From the NCBI GenBank assembly GCA_028822695.1, contig JAPKDA010000006.1, positions 1 to 47,600 on the forward strand: a stretch of DNA of 47,600 nucleotides, written 5' to 3'. This document shows, one piece after another, positions 34,884 through 42,090 of the stretch. How positions within the stretch are numbered: the stretch's first letter is position 1; each line of letters begins with the position of its first letter. The DNA comes from Akkermansiaceae bacterium (GTDB lineage: Bacteria; Verrucomicrobiota; Verrucomicrobiia; Verrucomicrobiales; Akkermansiaceae). Position numbers and translations under genes: made by a program. A model generated the notes under the pieces. The model had not been told where the DNA came from. It did not search any database and saw only the letters and a list, made by a program, of their open reading frames with translations.

Positions 34884-35393
34884 TTACCAATCGGACTGGA
34901 CGAGGGCGAGGTCGGGCTCCGCCGAGTCGAGGCGTTTGAGGTGTTCCTCGATGGGGACGATGTCGCCGGGAAGAACGAAGTGTGGGCGGATGTCGTAGAG
35001 CGGTTGGAGGACGAAACGGCGGTGGGTGATCTGGGGGTGGGGGACGGTGAGGATGTCGCCGTTCACGATCTTCTGATCGAAATAGAGGATATCGATGTCG
35101 ATGATGCGTGGCGAATTTGGTTCGCGCACCGTTTCGCGGCCGAGGTGGTATTCGATGCCCTGGGTGCCGCGGAGTAGATCGTAGGGGTCGCCGACGAACT
35201 CGATTTCGATGACGGTATTGAAAAAGTCGGGGGCGTCCGGGGCGCAGTCGACCGGTTCGGATTGGTAGAGGGGGGCCTGGTAGAAGACGGTGCCGTCGGG
35301 GGAGAGGCCGCGGAGGAGTTCGCGGGCCTTGCGGAGGTTTGCGAGGCGGTCTCCGACGTTGGAGCCGAGGCCTAGTCCGACGGGATGAGCCAT
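34884..35393 (-). CDS. folK: 2-amino-4-hydroxy-6-hydroxymethyldihydropteridine pyrophosphokinase FolK
   Basis: The 169-residue protein begins VGLGLGSNVGDRLANLRKA and contains LYQSEPVD, DFFNTVIEIE and the active-site region REPNSPRIIDIDILYFD with VPHPQITHRRFVLQPLYDI. These are all the HPPK motifs, including the two aspartates that bind magnesium. It transfers pyrophosphate from ATP to the pterin in folate synthesis. It follows dapB by 9 bases on the same strand, an unexpected partner, so it is probably the last gene of the dapA-dapB-folK unit. A repeat touches its stop codon. Confidence 0.93.
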   Translation of the reverse strand: MAHPVGLGLGSNVGDRLANLRKARELLRGLSPDGTVFYQAPLYQSEPVDCAPDAPDFFNTVIEIEFVGDPYDLLRGTQGIEYHLGRETVREPNSPRIIDIDILYFDQKIVNGDILTVPHPQITHRRFVLQPLYDIRPHFVLPGDIVPIEEHLKRLDSAEPDLALVQSDW

Positions 35394-35402
35394 GAGAGGA
35401 GT

Positions 35403-36137
35403 TTATTTCAGGCCGAGGACGTCCTGCATGTCGTAGAGACCGGCGGGTTTGTCCTGGAGCCAGAGAGCAGCTTGTACGGCGCCGGCGGCAAAGGTCATGC
35501 GGCTGGAGGCTTTGTGCGTGAGTTCGATGCGCTCGCCATCGGCGGCGAACATGACGGTGTGGTCGCCGACGACGTCACCACCGCGGAGGGTGTGCATGCC
35601 GATTTCCTTACTCGGGCGGGCTCCGATATTGCCGACGCGGCCGTGGGCGACGTCGTCTTCGTAAGAGGTGCTGGTTTCCTCGTTGAGGATATCGAGGAGG
35701 CGCCGGGCGGTGCCGGAGGGGGCATCGATTTTGTGGCGGTGGTGCATCTCGGTGACTTCAATGTCGAAGCGCTCGTTACCGAGGATGGCGGCGGCTTTCC
35801 GCGTGAGCCAGAAGAGGGTGTTGACGCCGATGGAGAAGTTGGGGGCGTGGACGACGGGGATGGTCTTCGCGGCTTCGTGGATGACGGCGAGTTCCCCGGC
35901 GCTGTGGCCGGTGGTGCCGATGACGAGCTTGGTGTTGGAGGCGAGGGCGGCTTTGACCACTTCCTCGGTGAAGGAATGGAGGGTGAAGTCGATGACTGCG
36001 TCGGCGTTTGCGAGAGCAGCAGCGAGGTCTTCGCCGACGTCATGGGTGGAAGCGAGTTCGGCGTCTGGATTTTCGGCGATCGCTTCTTGGACGGCGAGGC
36101 CCATGCGGCCGGAGGAACCGGTAACAGAGATTTTCAT
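35403..36137 (-). CDS. dapB: 4-hydroxy-tetrahydrodipicolinate reductase DapB
   Basis: The 244-residue enzyme has the nucleotide-binding motif VTGSSGRMG at the start, the TTGH motif (IGTTGHSAGEL), NFSIGVNTLF, and the catalytic stretch EMHHRHKIDAPSGTA with the conserved His-His and Lys. It reduces the DapA product in lysine and diaminopimelate synthesis. The gene lies 12 bases after dapA on the minus strand. The protein is slightly shorter than the 270-residue E. coli form but complete. Confidence 0.96.
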   Translation of the reverse strand: MKISVTGSSGRMGLAVQEAIAENPDAELASTHDVGEDLAAALANADAVIDFTLHSFTEEVVKAALASNTKLVIGTTGHSAGELAVIHEAAKTIPVVHAPNFSIGVNTLFWLTRKAAAILGNERFDIEVTEMHHRHKIDAPSGTARRLLDILNEETSTSYEDDVAHGRVGNIGARPSKEIGMHTLRGGDVVGDHTVMFAADGERIELTHKASSRMTFAAGAVQAALWLQDKPAGLYDMQDVLGLK

Positions 36138-36149
36138 CGGGTCAGATTT

Positions 36150-37028
36150 TTAGAGAAGTTCGAAGTCGCTGAGACAGGTCTTGAGGGTCTGGAGTTTGTC
36201 CGCGCTGAGGGGGACGAGGGGGCGCCGGAACTCGGAAGTGCAAAGACCGAGGAGGGACACGGCCGACTTGATGGGGACGGGGTTGGTGTCGAGGGACATG
36301 AGAGTGCTCATGAGGGGGTAGTAGCGCTTCTGAAGTTCGAGTGCTTCGTCGAAGGAGCCGTTGGCGCAGGCGCGAACGATGCGGGCCATGACGTCTGGGG
36401 CGAGATTGGCGGTGACGGAAACGAGGCACACCGCACCGCAGGCCATGAAGGGGAGGGTGAGGGGGTCGTCACCGCAGGCGACTTCGAATCCTTCAGGGAC
36501 GGCCTGGATGAGTTGGTTGACGCGATCGACAGAGCCACCGGCTTCCTTGATGGAAACGATGTTGCTGCAATCGTTGGCAAGGCGGACCGTTGTTTCCACA
36601 TCGATCTGGATGACGCTGCGGCCGGGGATCGAGTAGAGCATGATCGGCAGGCTGGTCTCGTCGGCGATCGCTTTGAAATGTTGGTAGAGGCCTTCCTGGG
36701 AGGGCTTGTTGTAGTAGGGGCAGACCTGGAGGGAGCCATCGGCACCGAGGCGCTCGGCTTCTTTGGTGAGATGGATGGCTTCGCGGGTGGAGTTTGCTCC
36801 GGTGCCGGCGAGGACTTTCATGCGGCCTGCGCTGAACTCGACGGCGTATTTGACGACTTCGAGGTGCTCGTTGGTGGAGAGGGTGGGGGATTCTCCAGTG
36901 GTTCCGACGGGCACGATGCCATCAATGCCGGCATCGGCCTGGCGATCAATGAGGGTGCGGAAGGCCTCGACGTCGAGGTCTCCGTCGCGGAACGGAGTGA
37001 TGAGGGCGGTATAGGTCCCTGTGAACAT
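36150..37028 (-). CDS. dapA: 4-hydroxy-tetrahydrodipicolinate synthase DapA
   Basis: The 292-residue protein starts MFTGTYTALITPFRDGDLD. It has the pyruvate-binding GTTGESPTL, the YYNKP motif, the catalytic Tyr in LYSIPGRS and the Schiff-base Lys in SIKEAGGS. It condenses pyruvate with aspartate semialdehyde. It opens the dapA-dapB-folK unit. Its presence shows that the divergent aldolase at 23117 has another job. Confidence 0.97.
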   Translation of the reverse strand: MFTGTYTALITPFRDGDLDVEAFRTLIDRQADAGIDGIVPVGTTGESPTLSTNEHLEVVKYAVEFSAGRMKVLAGTGANSTREAIHLTKEAERLGADGSLQVCPYYNKPSQEGLYQHFKAIADETSLPIMLYSIPGRSVIQIDVETTVRLANDCSNIVSIKEAGGSVDRVNQLIQAVPEGFEVACGDDPLTLPFMACGAVCLVSVTANLAPDVMARIVRACANGSFDEALELQKRYYPLMSTLMSLDTNPVPIKSAVSLLGLCTSEFRRPLVPLSADKLQTLKTCLSDFELL

Positions 37029-37360
37029 GGTGGGGGGTGTAGAGTGAATTTACGAGATTGGGAAGGGGGAATGGTGGGCGAGAGGCTGGGGCAGAGGGAT
37101 GGCGGTTGGAGCCTCTCGCGGAGGGCTTGTCCGCTTGAGCCGCGTCACTAACGCGACGGGGAGCGTTCTCGGCGGAAAAACCGGGGGGCTGCCGTCTTCG
37201 CTTTCAGCTTCGCCGGGCCAGGAAAGCGCCCCGGTTATCATGAGAGGTCCCTCAGGGACCGAAAGAGGAGTGGGACCGGTGGCGGCTGGGCTCTGGGGGC
37301 CGGTCTGGAGACCTTCGGTCTCGGGGGCTGATGGGTTGGTCAGCACACGGAGTGTGCTGG
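37029..37360. repeat. Palindrome-rich gap between dapF and dapA
   Basis: These 332 bases hold no gene. They contain several short perfect hairpins: CGCGT-CACTA-ACGCG (37141-37155), GGTCCC-TCA-GGGACC, GAGACC-TTC-GGTCTC, and the GTAGC hairpin at 37341-37363 that supplies the dapF stop. None has a T-run, so they look like repeats and not terminators. Confidence 0.65.
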
Positions 37361-37363
37361 CTA
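37341..37363 (-). repeat. GTAGC hairpin repeat, copy 4 (provides the dapF stop)
   Basis: On the minus strand GTAGC is followed by the 8-bp hairpin CAGCACAC-TCC-GTGTGCTG. The TAG is the dapF stop codon. The copy at 45169 has the same layout with covarying stem bases. Confidence 0.8.
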
Positions 37364-38179
37364 CTTGGCGAGTTTGATTTCGCCGTCGAAGACGAAGTCG
37401 GCGGGGCCGGTGAGGGTGACCTGGGAGAAGGTTTGGTCGCCGTTGGGCTGATAACCGATTTCGAGGGTTTCGCCGCCGGCGACGTCGACCTTCACGGGGG
37501 AGGTGGCGCCGTTGAGGAGTTGGTGGAAGATGGCAGAGGCGACCATACCGGTGCCGCAGGCGAGGGTCTCGCCTTCCACGCCACGTTCGTAGGTGCGGAT
37601 GGCGATGTGATCATCGGCGAGGACTTGCACGAAGTTGGCGTTGGTGCCGTTCGGCTGGAAGTGATTGTGGTAGCGGATGGCGGCACCGATTTTTACGACA
37701 TCGACTGAGGCGAGGTCATCGACAAAGGCGACGGCATGGGGGACGCCGGTGTTGAGGGAATGGACGGCGGATGCGAGTCCCTCGGCGGTGATCGGAGTGT
37801 TGAGCTCCAAATCGATGGGGTCGGACATGGCGATGCGGACGAGATCGCCTTCGAATTCGGCGGCGATGGTGCCGGCGATGGTTTCGAAGGTGATGCGTTC
37901 TTGTGGGGTGTCGAGGAGGCGCTGGGTGTAGCGGCCGAAGCAGCGGGCTCCATTGCCACACATCTCGGCTTCTCCGCCGTCGGCGTTGTAGTAGCGAAAT
38001 TTGAAATCAGCACCATTCTCGGCAGGCTCGGCGGCGAGGAGTCCGTCTGCCCCGACTCCGCGGTGGCGGTCACAGATCGTGGTGATCTGCTCCTTGCTGA
38101 GGGCAATGGAGAGGTCGCGGTTGTCGATCATCACGAAGTCGTTTCCGGCTCCGTTCATTTTGGTGAAGGTCAGGCGCAT
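37361..38179 (-). CDS. dapF: Diaminopimelate epimerase DapF
   Basis: From the ATG at 38179 the protein has 272 residues; the open frame extends 54 codons further, but that extension is low-complexity gap sequence. MRLTFTKMNGAGNDFVMIDN is the family start. The two catalytic cysteines lie in EMCGNGARCFGRY and LACGTGMVASA. It converts LL- to meso-diaminopimelate. It sits between trpA and dapA on the same strand, but gaps of 168 and 332 bases full of repeats separate it from both. Its stop codon belongs to a dispersed hairpin repeat. Confidence 0.95.
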   Translation of the reverse strand: MRLTFTKMNGAGNDFVMIDNRDLSIALSKEQITTICDRHRGVGADGLLAAEPAENGADFKFRYYNADGGEAEMCGNGARCFGRYTQRLLDTPQERITFETIAGTIAAEFEGDLVRIAMSDPIDLELNTPITAEGLASAVHSLNTGVPHAVAFVDDLASVDVVKIGAAIRYHNHFQPNGTNANFVQVLADDHIAIRTYERGVEGETLACGTGMVASAIFHQLLNGATSPVKVDVAGGETLEIGYQPNGDQTFSQVTLTGPADFVFDGEIKLAK

Positions 38180-38326
38180 GGGCTTGGGGAGTCTGTAAAC
38201 CCGGATTTGAGGGGAGTCAATGGAGGTTGAAGGTCGGGGGCGGTGCCTTTGGCGGGTGGGCTCTGGGGCGGGCCCTGTCTGCGCCGAGGCTAGGACTGGC
38301 AGGTGGGCGGCTGGACCGATGAACGC

Positions 38327-38345
38327 GGGTTGGAAACCCACCCTC
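38327..38345. repeat. Hairpin repeat with GGA loop, second copy
   Basis: GGGTT-GGA-AACCC (38327-38339) is followed by ACCCTCC, the same layout as the element at 13800. It lies directly downstream of trpA on the minus strand. Confidence 0.55.
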
Positions 38346-38347
38346 CT

Positions 38348-39145
38348 TTACTGGATGGCCTCGATGAGGGGGGTGACGAAGGCCTTCACTTTGGCGGCGA
38401 CGTCGGGGTCGGTGGCGTTGGCTTGGACTTGTTTGACGATGACGGATCCGACGACGATGCCGTCGCAATGGGCGGCGACGGAGGAGGCTTGCTCGGGGGT
38501 GTTGATGCCGAAGCCGACGCAGACGGGGACCTTGGTGTGCTCTTTGATCCGGGCGACGGTTTCGCCGATCGTGTCGGAGGGGGCGCCGTGGGCGCCTGTG
38601 ACGCCGGTGCGGGAGAGAGCGTAAATAAACCCTTCCGCTTGTTCAGCGAGAAACTTTACGCGATCTGCCGGAGTGGTCGGGGCAATGAGGGTGATGATGC
38701 GCAGGCCATGGGTGGAGGACATTTCCGGATGCTGTGCGGCTTCGTCGGGTGGGAGGTCGAGAGGGAGGATGCCGTCGACTCCGGCGGCGGCGGCGGCGGT
38801 GTAGAATTTGTCCCAGCCGTAGGTAATGATGGGGTTGAGGTAGGCGTAGAGGACGATGGGGGTTTCGTGCGTTTTCCGGAAATCGCGGACGAGGTCGAGG
38901 ACCTTGACGGTGGTGGCGCCGGCTTTGAGGGCACGGTCGGCGGCGAGTTGGTTGACGATGCCGTCAGCGAGAGGGTCGGAAAAGGGGAGGCCGAGTTCGA
39001 TGATGTCGGCGCCGGCGTCGGCGAGGGCTTTGATGACCTCGAGGGAGCGCGGCATGTCGGGGTCTCCGGCGGAGACGTAGGCGACAAAGGCTTTCTTCCC
39101 CTCGGGCTGGAGGCGGGCAAATGTGGCGTCGATGCGGTTGCTCAT
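38348..39145 (-). CDS. trpA: Tryptophan synthase alpha chain TrpA
   Basis: The 265-residue alpha subunit has the family opening KKAFVAYVSAGDPDMPRSLEVIKALADAGADIIELGLPFSDPLADG, with catalytic Glu in ELGLPFSDP, and a catalytic Asp in GILPLDLPPDE. VCVGFGINTPEQ near the C-terminus is the phosphate-binding loop region. It cleaves indoleglycerol phosphate to indole. trpB is not in this window, so trpA is separated from its usual partner. A GCTGCAGC palindrome lies just upstream of the start. Confidence 0.96.
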   Translation of the reverse strand: MSNRIDATFARLQPEGKKAFVAYVSAGDPDMPRSLEVIKALADAGADIIELGLPFSDPLADGIVNQLAADRALKAGATTVKVLDLVRDFRKTHETPIVLYAYLNPIITYGWDKFYTAAAAAGVDGILPLDLPPDEAAQHPEMSSTHGLRIITLIAPTTPADRVKFLAEQAEGFIYALSRTGVTGAHGAPSDTIGETVARIKEHTKVPVCVGFGINTPEQASSVAAHCDGIVVGSVIVKQVQANATDPDVAAKVKAFVTPLIEAIQ

Positions 39146-39240
39146 GAGCTGCAGCGTTTTCGGTCAGAATTGACGCGATGAACAGAACGAATATTCGGAG
39201 GTGCATGGCCTGGCTGATTCGATCGGGAGCCGTGTAATTT

Positions 39241-39275
39241 TGACCGCTGATTTCACGGAGGGCACTGATTGATAT
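39241..39275. repeat. GACCGCTGATTTCAC intergenic repeat
   Basis: The module GACCGCTGATTTCAC followed by GCACTGATT also occurs near 13455 upstream of pdxA. A related GCTGATTGGTGCTGATT lies just before the prepilin remnant (41128-41144). The rest of the gap between trpA and queD shows nothing recognisable. Confidence 0.55.
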
Positions 39276-39352
39276 GAATTGAGAGGATTGGGCTGTGAGG
39301 AGGTGGGCCCCGGCTTGTCAAGTGGGGGGCGGCGTGATTTGTTCGGAGTCTG

Positions 39353-39718
39353 ATGAGAGCACGATTGGTTAAGGAGTTCCGGTTTGAGGCGGCCCATACT
39401 CTGCCGAGTTTGCCGGAGTGGCACAAATGCCGGCAGATACACGGGCACAGCTTCAAGGTGGAGATTTCGGTGGAGGGTGAGGTGGATGAGGAGATTGGCT
39501 GGGTTTACGACCATAAGCGGATCTCGGACGCCATGGCTCCGCTCTTGGAGAAGCTGGATCATGGATATCTCAATGACATTGAGGGGCTGGAGAGCCCGAC
39601 TATTGAGCTGATGGCGGCTTGGTTCTGGACGCGGCTGGAGCCTGATCTGCCCGGGTTGTGCGAGATTGTGATCTTTGAAACGCCCACAGCACGATGTGTG
39701 TTTAGGGGCGAATTTTGA
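39353..39718 (+). CDS. queD: 6-carboxytetrahydropterin synthase QueD
   Basis: The 121-residue protein starts VKEFRFEAAHTLPSLPEWHKC. Zinc ligands are His15, His30 and His32 (AAHTL and IHGHSF), and Cys26 is in the position of the catalytic cysteine. DHKRISDAM and LDHGYLND are the expected Asp/His elements, and SPTIELMAAWFW and FETPTARCVF are the late motifs. It makes 6-carboxytetrahydropterin for queuosine-type 7-deazaguanine synthesis. Other que genes are not in the window. A small lipoprotein gene follows 38 bases downstream. Confidence 0.93.
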   Translation: MRARLVKEFRFEAAHTLPSLPEWHKCRQIHGHSFKVEISVEGEVDEEIGWVYDHKRISDAMAPLLEKLDHGYLNDIEGLESPTIELMAAWFWTRLEPDLPGLCEIVIFETPTARCVFRGEF

Positions 39719-39756
39719 CTGGTCAGCGGGGCGGCAATCGCTACCTAGGGGGCGTC

Positions 39757-40011
39757 ATGAAATTCCTTTCGCTGTCCGTTGCCGCCATTGCCCTCACTCT
39801 CGGTGCCTGCGAGCGCCATTCTTGGGAGGATGTGAAGGATGAGGACGGGAAGGTGATCGAGAAGGGGACGAAGAATCTCTATAAGCCGCACGGGGGGGAA
39901 GAGGGGGCCGATCATGAGGGTCATGGCGACAAGGATCACGCCAAGGACGGTGATCAGAAGGATGCTGCTGCCCACGATCACGATGGGGACGGCAAGCCGG
40001 CCCACGACTGA
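39757..40011 (+). CDS. Small His/Asp-rich lipoprotein
   Basis: The ATG at 39757 gives 84 residues; a start at 39715 would add a non-signal extension. The signal peptide ends in a lipobox (ALTLGAC, Cys19), so the protein is probably lipidated. The mature part is almost entirely Asp, Glu, His, Lys and Gly, with repeated HEGHGDKDH-like and HDHDGDGK-like stretches. This composition suggests a metal-buffering surface protein. No family was recognised, and its position after queD does not by itself give a function. Confidence 0.65.
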   Translation: MKFLSLSVAAIALTLGACERHSWEDVKDEDGKVIEKGTKNLYKPHGGEEGADHEGHGDKDHAKDGDQKDAAAHDHDGDGKPAHD

Positions 40012-40076
40012 TCGGAGTTGGAGGTGGTGTGTGTGGGAGAGGCGCGATTGTGTCTCTGGATTCTAGACCACCGGCG

Positions 40077-40096
40077 GGACGCCGCAGCTACGGTTA
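40077..40096 (-). repeat. GTAGC hairpin repeat, copy 3
   Basis: On the minus strand the sequence ACCGTAGCTG is followed by CGGCG-TCC-CGCCG. It begins directly after the stop codon of the RibD-C-like gene (40094-40096). Confidence 0.7.
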
Positions 40097-40756
40097 GGTG
40101 GTGGAGGTTTTGAGGCGTTCGTAGGTGAGGAAGACCTCGCCATTGTCGAGGGGCTCGAAGTGGGTGAGGGCGAACTCGAGGGAGGCGGGGAGATGGGGGC
40201 CGAGGGCTCCGGTGATGCTGGGGGCATTTTCTCCACCGAAGATGGTGTGAGTGGCCCAGGTCAGATTGACTTCGTCGATGGCATCAAGTTCGGCGAGGGC
40301 CCGGACGAGTGAGCCGCCGCCTTCGCAGAGGAGAGTTTCGACGTTGTATTCGGTGCGGAGACGGTGGAGGAAATCGACGAGGGGGCATTGGTGGACAATT
40401 GCACCGGCATTCTGGTAGGGCCGTGGGTTGTATTCGGGGGGTGGGTCGGAGGAGAGGAGGTGGACGGTGCCGCCTTGGGTGTTGAAGACTTTATGGGAGA
40501 GGTCGAATTTGCCGCCGCGCGAGACGACGCAACGCAGTGGTTGGATCTCGGGTTTGAGTTCGGCGGGGATGGTCATGGACATCTCATCGGCTTCGAGGGT
40601 GCCACGGCCGACGAGGATGGCGTCGGCGCGTTTGCGGATTTCGAGGAGGCGGTGGAGGTCGAGTTTGGAGGTGAAGTGGGCGGGGTCTTTGGCGCGCGTG
40701 GAGGTTTTGCCATCGGCGGTGATGGCAAAGTTGATGAGGATTCGAGGGCGGGTCAT
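40094..40756 (-). CDS. RibD C-terminal/dihydrofolate-reductase-fold protein
   Basis: The 220-residue protein matches the stand-alone RibD_C family: RPRILINFAITADGKTSTR at the start, ADAILVGRGTLEADEMSM, and LLCEGGGSLVRALAELDAIDEVNLTWATHTIFGG, the late motif of RibD reductases. Full-length RibD is bifunctional; this protein has only the reductase half. It may reduce a pyrimidine in riboflavin synthesis or another pterin-like substrate; queD and folK are within 6 kb. The substrate remains uncertain. Confidence 0.85.
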   Translation of the reverse strand: MTRPRILINFAITADGKTSTRAKDPAHFTSKLDLHRLLEIRKRADAILVGRGTLEADEMSMTIPAELKPEIQPLRCVVSRGGKFDLSHKVFNTQGGTVHLLSSDPPPEYNPRPYQNAGAIVHQCPLVDFLHRLRTEYNVETLLCEGGGSLVRALAELDAIDEVNLTWATHTIFGGENAPSITGALGPHLPASLEFALTHFEPLDNGEVFLTYERLKTSTT

Positions 40757-41132
40757 TGGAGGAAGTGATCAGTCTTCAGTGATCAGGTATCGGGGGGGCG
40801 TGGAGATTGGAACCGCGAATAGACGCGAATGGGGAAAGGAGGAAAAATTACAGAGCCCACAGAATTCTTGGAGAGAGGATTTTTTGTGGGTCGAGTGGGG
40901 GGGCTTCGGCGGGGTTGGCGAGGCGAGGGTGTCGCGGTCCCAGATGCAGCCCAATTGGGTGGGGAGGAGGAGAATGATGAGGAGAAGGACCGGACGTGCC
41001 ATGTGACTTGGTGGGGAGATCTATCGTTTTCGGAGGGCGGGAGGAAGATCTGTTCCTTCCGAGATAGGGCAATTGAAAGGTGTTTGAGTTATGTGAAATG
41101 TCAGGTATATGGAACCACCTGTTTTACGCTGA
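40757..41132. other. Gap with a truncated lipoprotein gene and repeats
   Basis: Apart from the truncated ORF at 40769-41002, the region contains short repeat-like runs (AACCGCGAATAGACGCGAAT near 40811 and ACAGAGCCCACAGAATTCTT near 40851), both of a kind common in verrucomicrobial gaps. No promoter was recognised for the prepilin-like remnant. Confidence 0.5.
40769..41002 (-). pseudogene. Truncated lipoprotein gene
   Basis: The ATG at 41002 opens a lipoprotein signal (LLLIILLLPTQLGC with Cys19), followed by IWDRDTLAS. After that the 77-residue frame becomes Pro/Ser-rich and matches intergenic repeat sequence read in frame. The stretch C-x-WDRDTLA is what I recall at the mature N-terminus of a larger verrucomicrobial/planctomycete TPR-type lipoprotein family. 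The gene therefore seems to have lost nearly all of its body by deletion. The alternative is a genuine short lipoprotein with a low-complexity tail. Confidence 0.45.
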
Positions 41133-41135
41133 TTG

Positions 41136-41529
41136 GTGCTGATTAAAATTCACCGGGCAACAAGAGTCAAAGGGATGACCTTGATTGAGCTGACCGTTGT
41201 CATTCTTGTCCTGTTGGGCCTTATTTTCATTCTCTTCATGGGGGCTCGTACCTACAAGCGCGGATCGGGCGGGGTGCGTGATGAACATCCGCAATGCGCA
41301 GCAGTCAGCGCGTTCCTTTGCGAATTTCAACAGCCTTGAGCCGGGAGCGAGTTACGATTTCGCGGCGGATATTATCGGTTCGGGGAATTTTCTTGAGTTG
41401 CCGGCGAGGTGTCCGGGGCAAGGGACCTATTCATATTCGACGGAAATCCCTGAGGCTGGAAGCCTTGCGATGACTTGTTCGCTGGCCCCGATTGATGACC
41501 ACCAACCTGAGTTTTTTGAGAGCTGGTAG
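41136..41529 (+). pseudogene. Frameshifted prepilin-like (type II pseudopilin) gene
   Basis: The first frame encodes RVKGMTLIELTVVILVLLGLIF, a perfect prepilin peptidase site (Gly before Met, Glu at +5) and hydrophobic helix, then ARTYKRGS. At about 41262 the homologous continuation is in the next frame: DRAGCVMNIRNAQQSARSFANFN and onwards to FFESW and TAG at 41527-41529. The two parts join naturally as KRGS-DRAGC, which implies a net +1 shift, for example a 5-base deletion. The start codon is uncertain: TTG 41133, GTG 41136, or a start lost to a repeat. In one piece it would be about 130 residues. It may be dead, or the shift may be a sequencing error. Confidence 0.65.
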
Positions 41530-41596
41530 GGGAGGGTTTGAAGTTCGTCGAATTTTGAGGGCTTGAGATCGAGGAAAGAGGGGTTACTTTCCGCCC

Positions 41597-41977
41597 ATGA
41601 GCACAGAGAGCCCCAAGATCACCTGTTACCTGAAGACCTACTGCGGCTGGAGTGAAGGCGTTCGCGCGATGATGCGGAAATATGACCTTCAGTTTGAGGA
41701 GAAGGACATCATTGCAAACCCGGCATTTCGCTGGGAGATGGAGCAGAAGACGGGTCAGCCCTTGTCGCCTTGTGTGGAAGTGAACGGCACGATGTTGGCA
41801 GATGTCAGCGGGGACGAAGTGGAAGCTTGGATGGTGGAGAACAGTGTGGTTGAGAAGGCTGAAGTCGAGGCAGATGCGCCGACGGGATCGTCTTGCTCGC
41901 CGGAGCAACATGAGAAGCAGGCGCAGGCGGAAGCTCAGGCGGGTGGTGCTTCCGGGAAGATTGTATTTTTGGACTGA
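41597..41977 (+). CDS. Glutaredoxin-like protein with a C-terminal extension
   Basis: In this 126-residue protein residues 5-85 form a glutaredoxin fold with the active site CGWS at 16-19 (YLKTYCGWSEGVRAMM), a monothiol-type site comparable to CGFS. TGQPLSPCVEVNGTMLADVSGDEVEAWM corresponds to the TVP-like loop and glutathione-binding helix, with SPC in place of TVP. A 40-residue Ala/Glu-rich tail (with one Cys, SSCSPEQ) follows and ends GKIVFLD. It may reduce disulfides or carry iron-sulfur clusters. A single gene with no obvious operon partners. Confidence 0.82.
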   Translation: MSTESPKITCYLKTYCGWSEGVRAMMRKYDLQFEEKDIIANPAFRWEMEQKTGQPLSPCVEVNGTMLADVSGDEVEAWMVENSVVEKAEVEADAPTGSSCSPEQHEKQAQAEAQAGGASGKIVFLD

Positions 41978-42063
41978 GGGGGGGCGGTTTCGACGACTCG
42001 GAGATGAATGCCGTAGAGGTAGTGGAGCGGTATTGAATTTGCGGTTTTGCCGTGGGGATTTGA

Positions 42064-42089
42064 TCATGACCGGGGGACGGTCATGCCAC
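42064..42089. repeat. TGACC/GGTCA repeat, minimal copy
   Basis: CATGACCG-GGGGA-CGGTCATG is a perfect 8-bp hairpin followed by CCACG, ending one base before the stop codon of the DAHP synthase gene (42091). It is the simplest form of the family. Confidence 0.75.
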
Positions 42090-42090
42090 G

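Noticed and set aside
35385-37151. 588-codon plus-strand frame opposite dapA and dapB
   Set aside because: The minus strand encodes DapA and DapB with full catalytic motifs. The opposite frame is Gly/Asp/Glu/Val-rich, as expected for the complement of GC-rich genes with biased codons, and has no motif.
37341-37363. Hairpin behind dapF as a Rho-independent terminator
   Set aside because: The stem is strong, but no T-run follows on the minus strand, and the same element occurs at other gene ends; it is treated as a repeat.
39164-39562. 132-codon minus frame across the trpA-queD gap and queD
   Set aside because: It has no family features, is antisense to queD, which has all zinc ligands, and covers a repeat.
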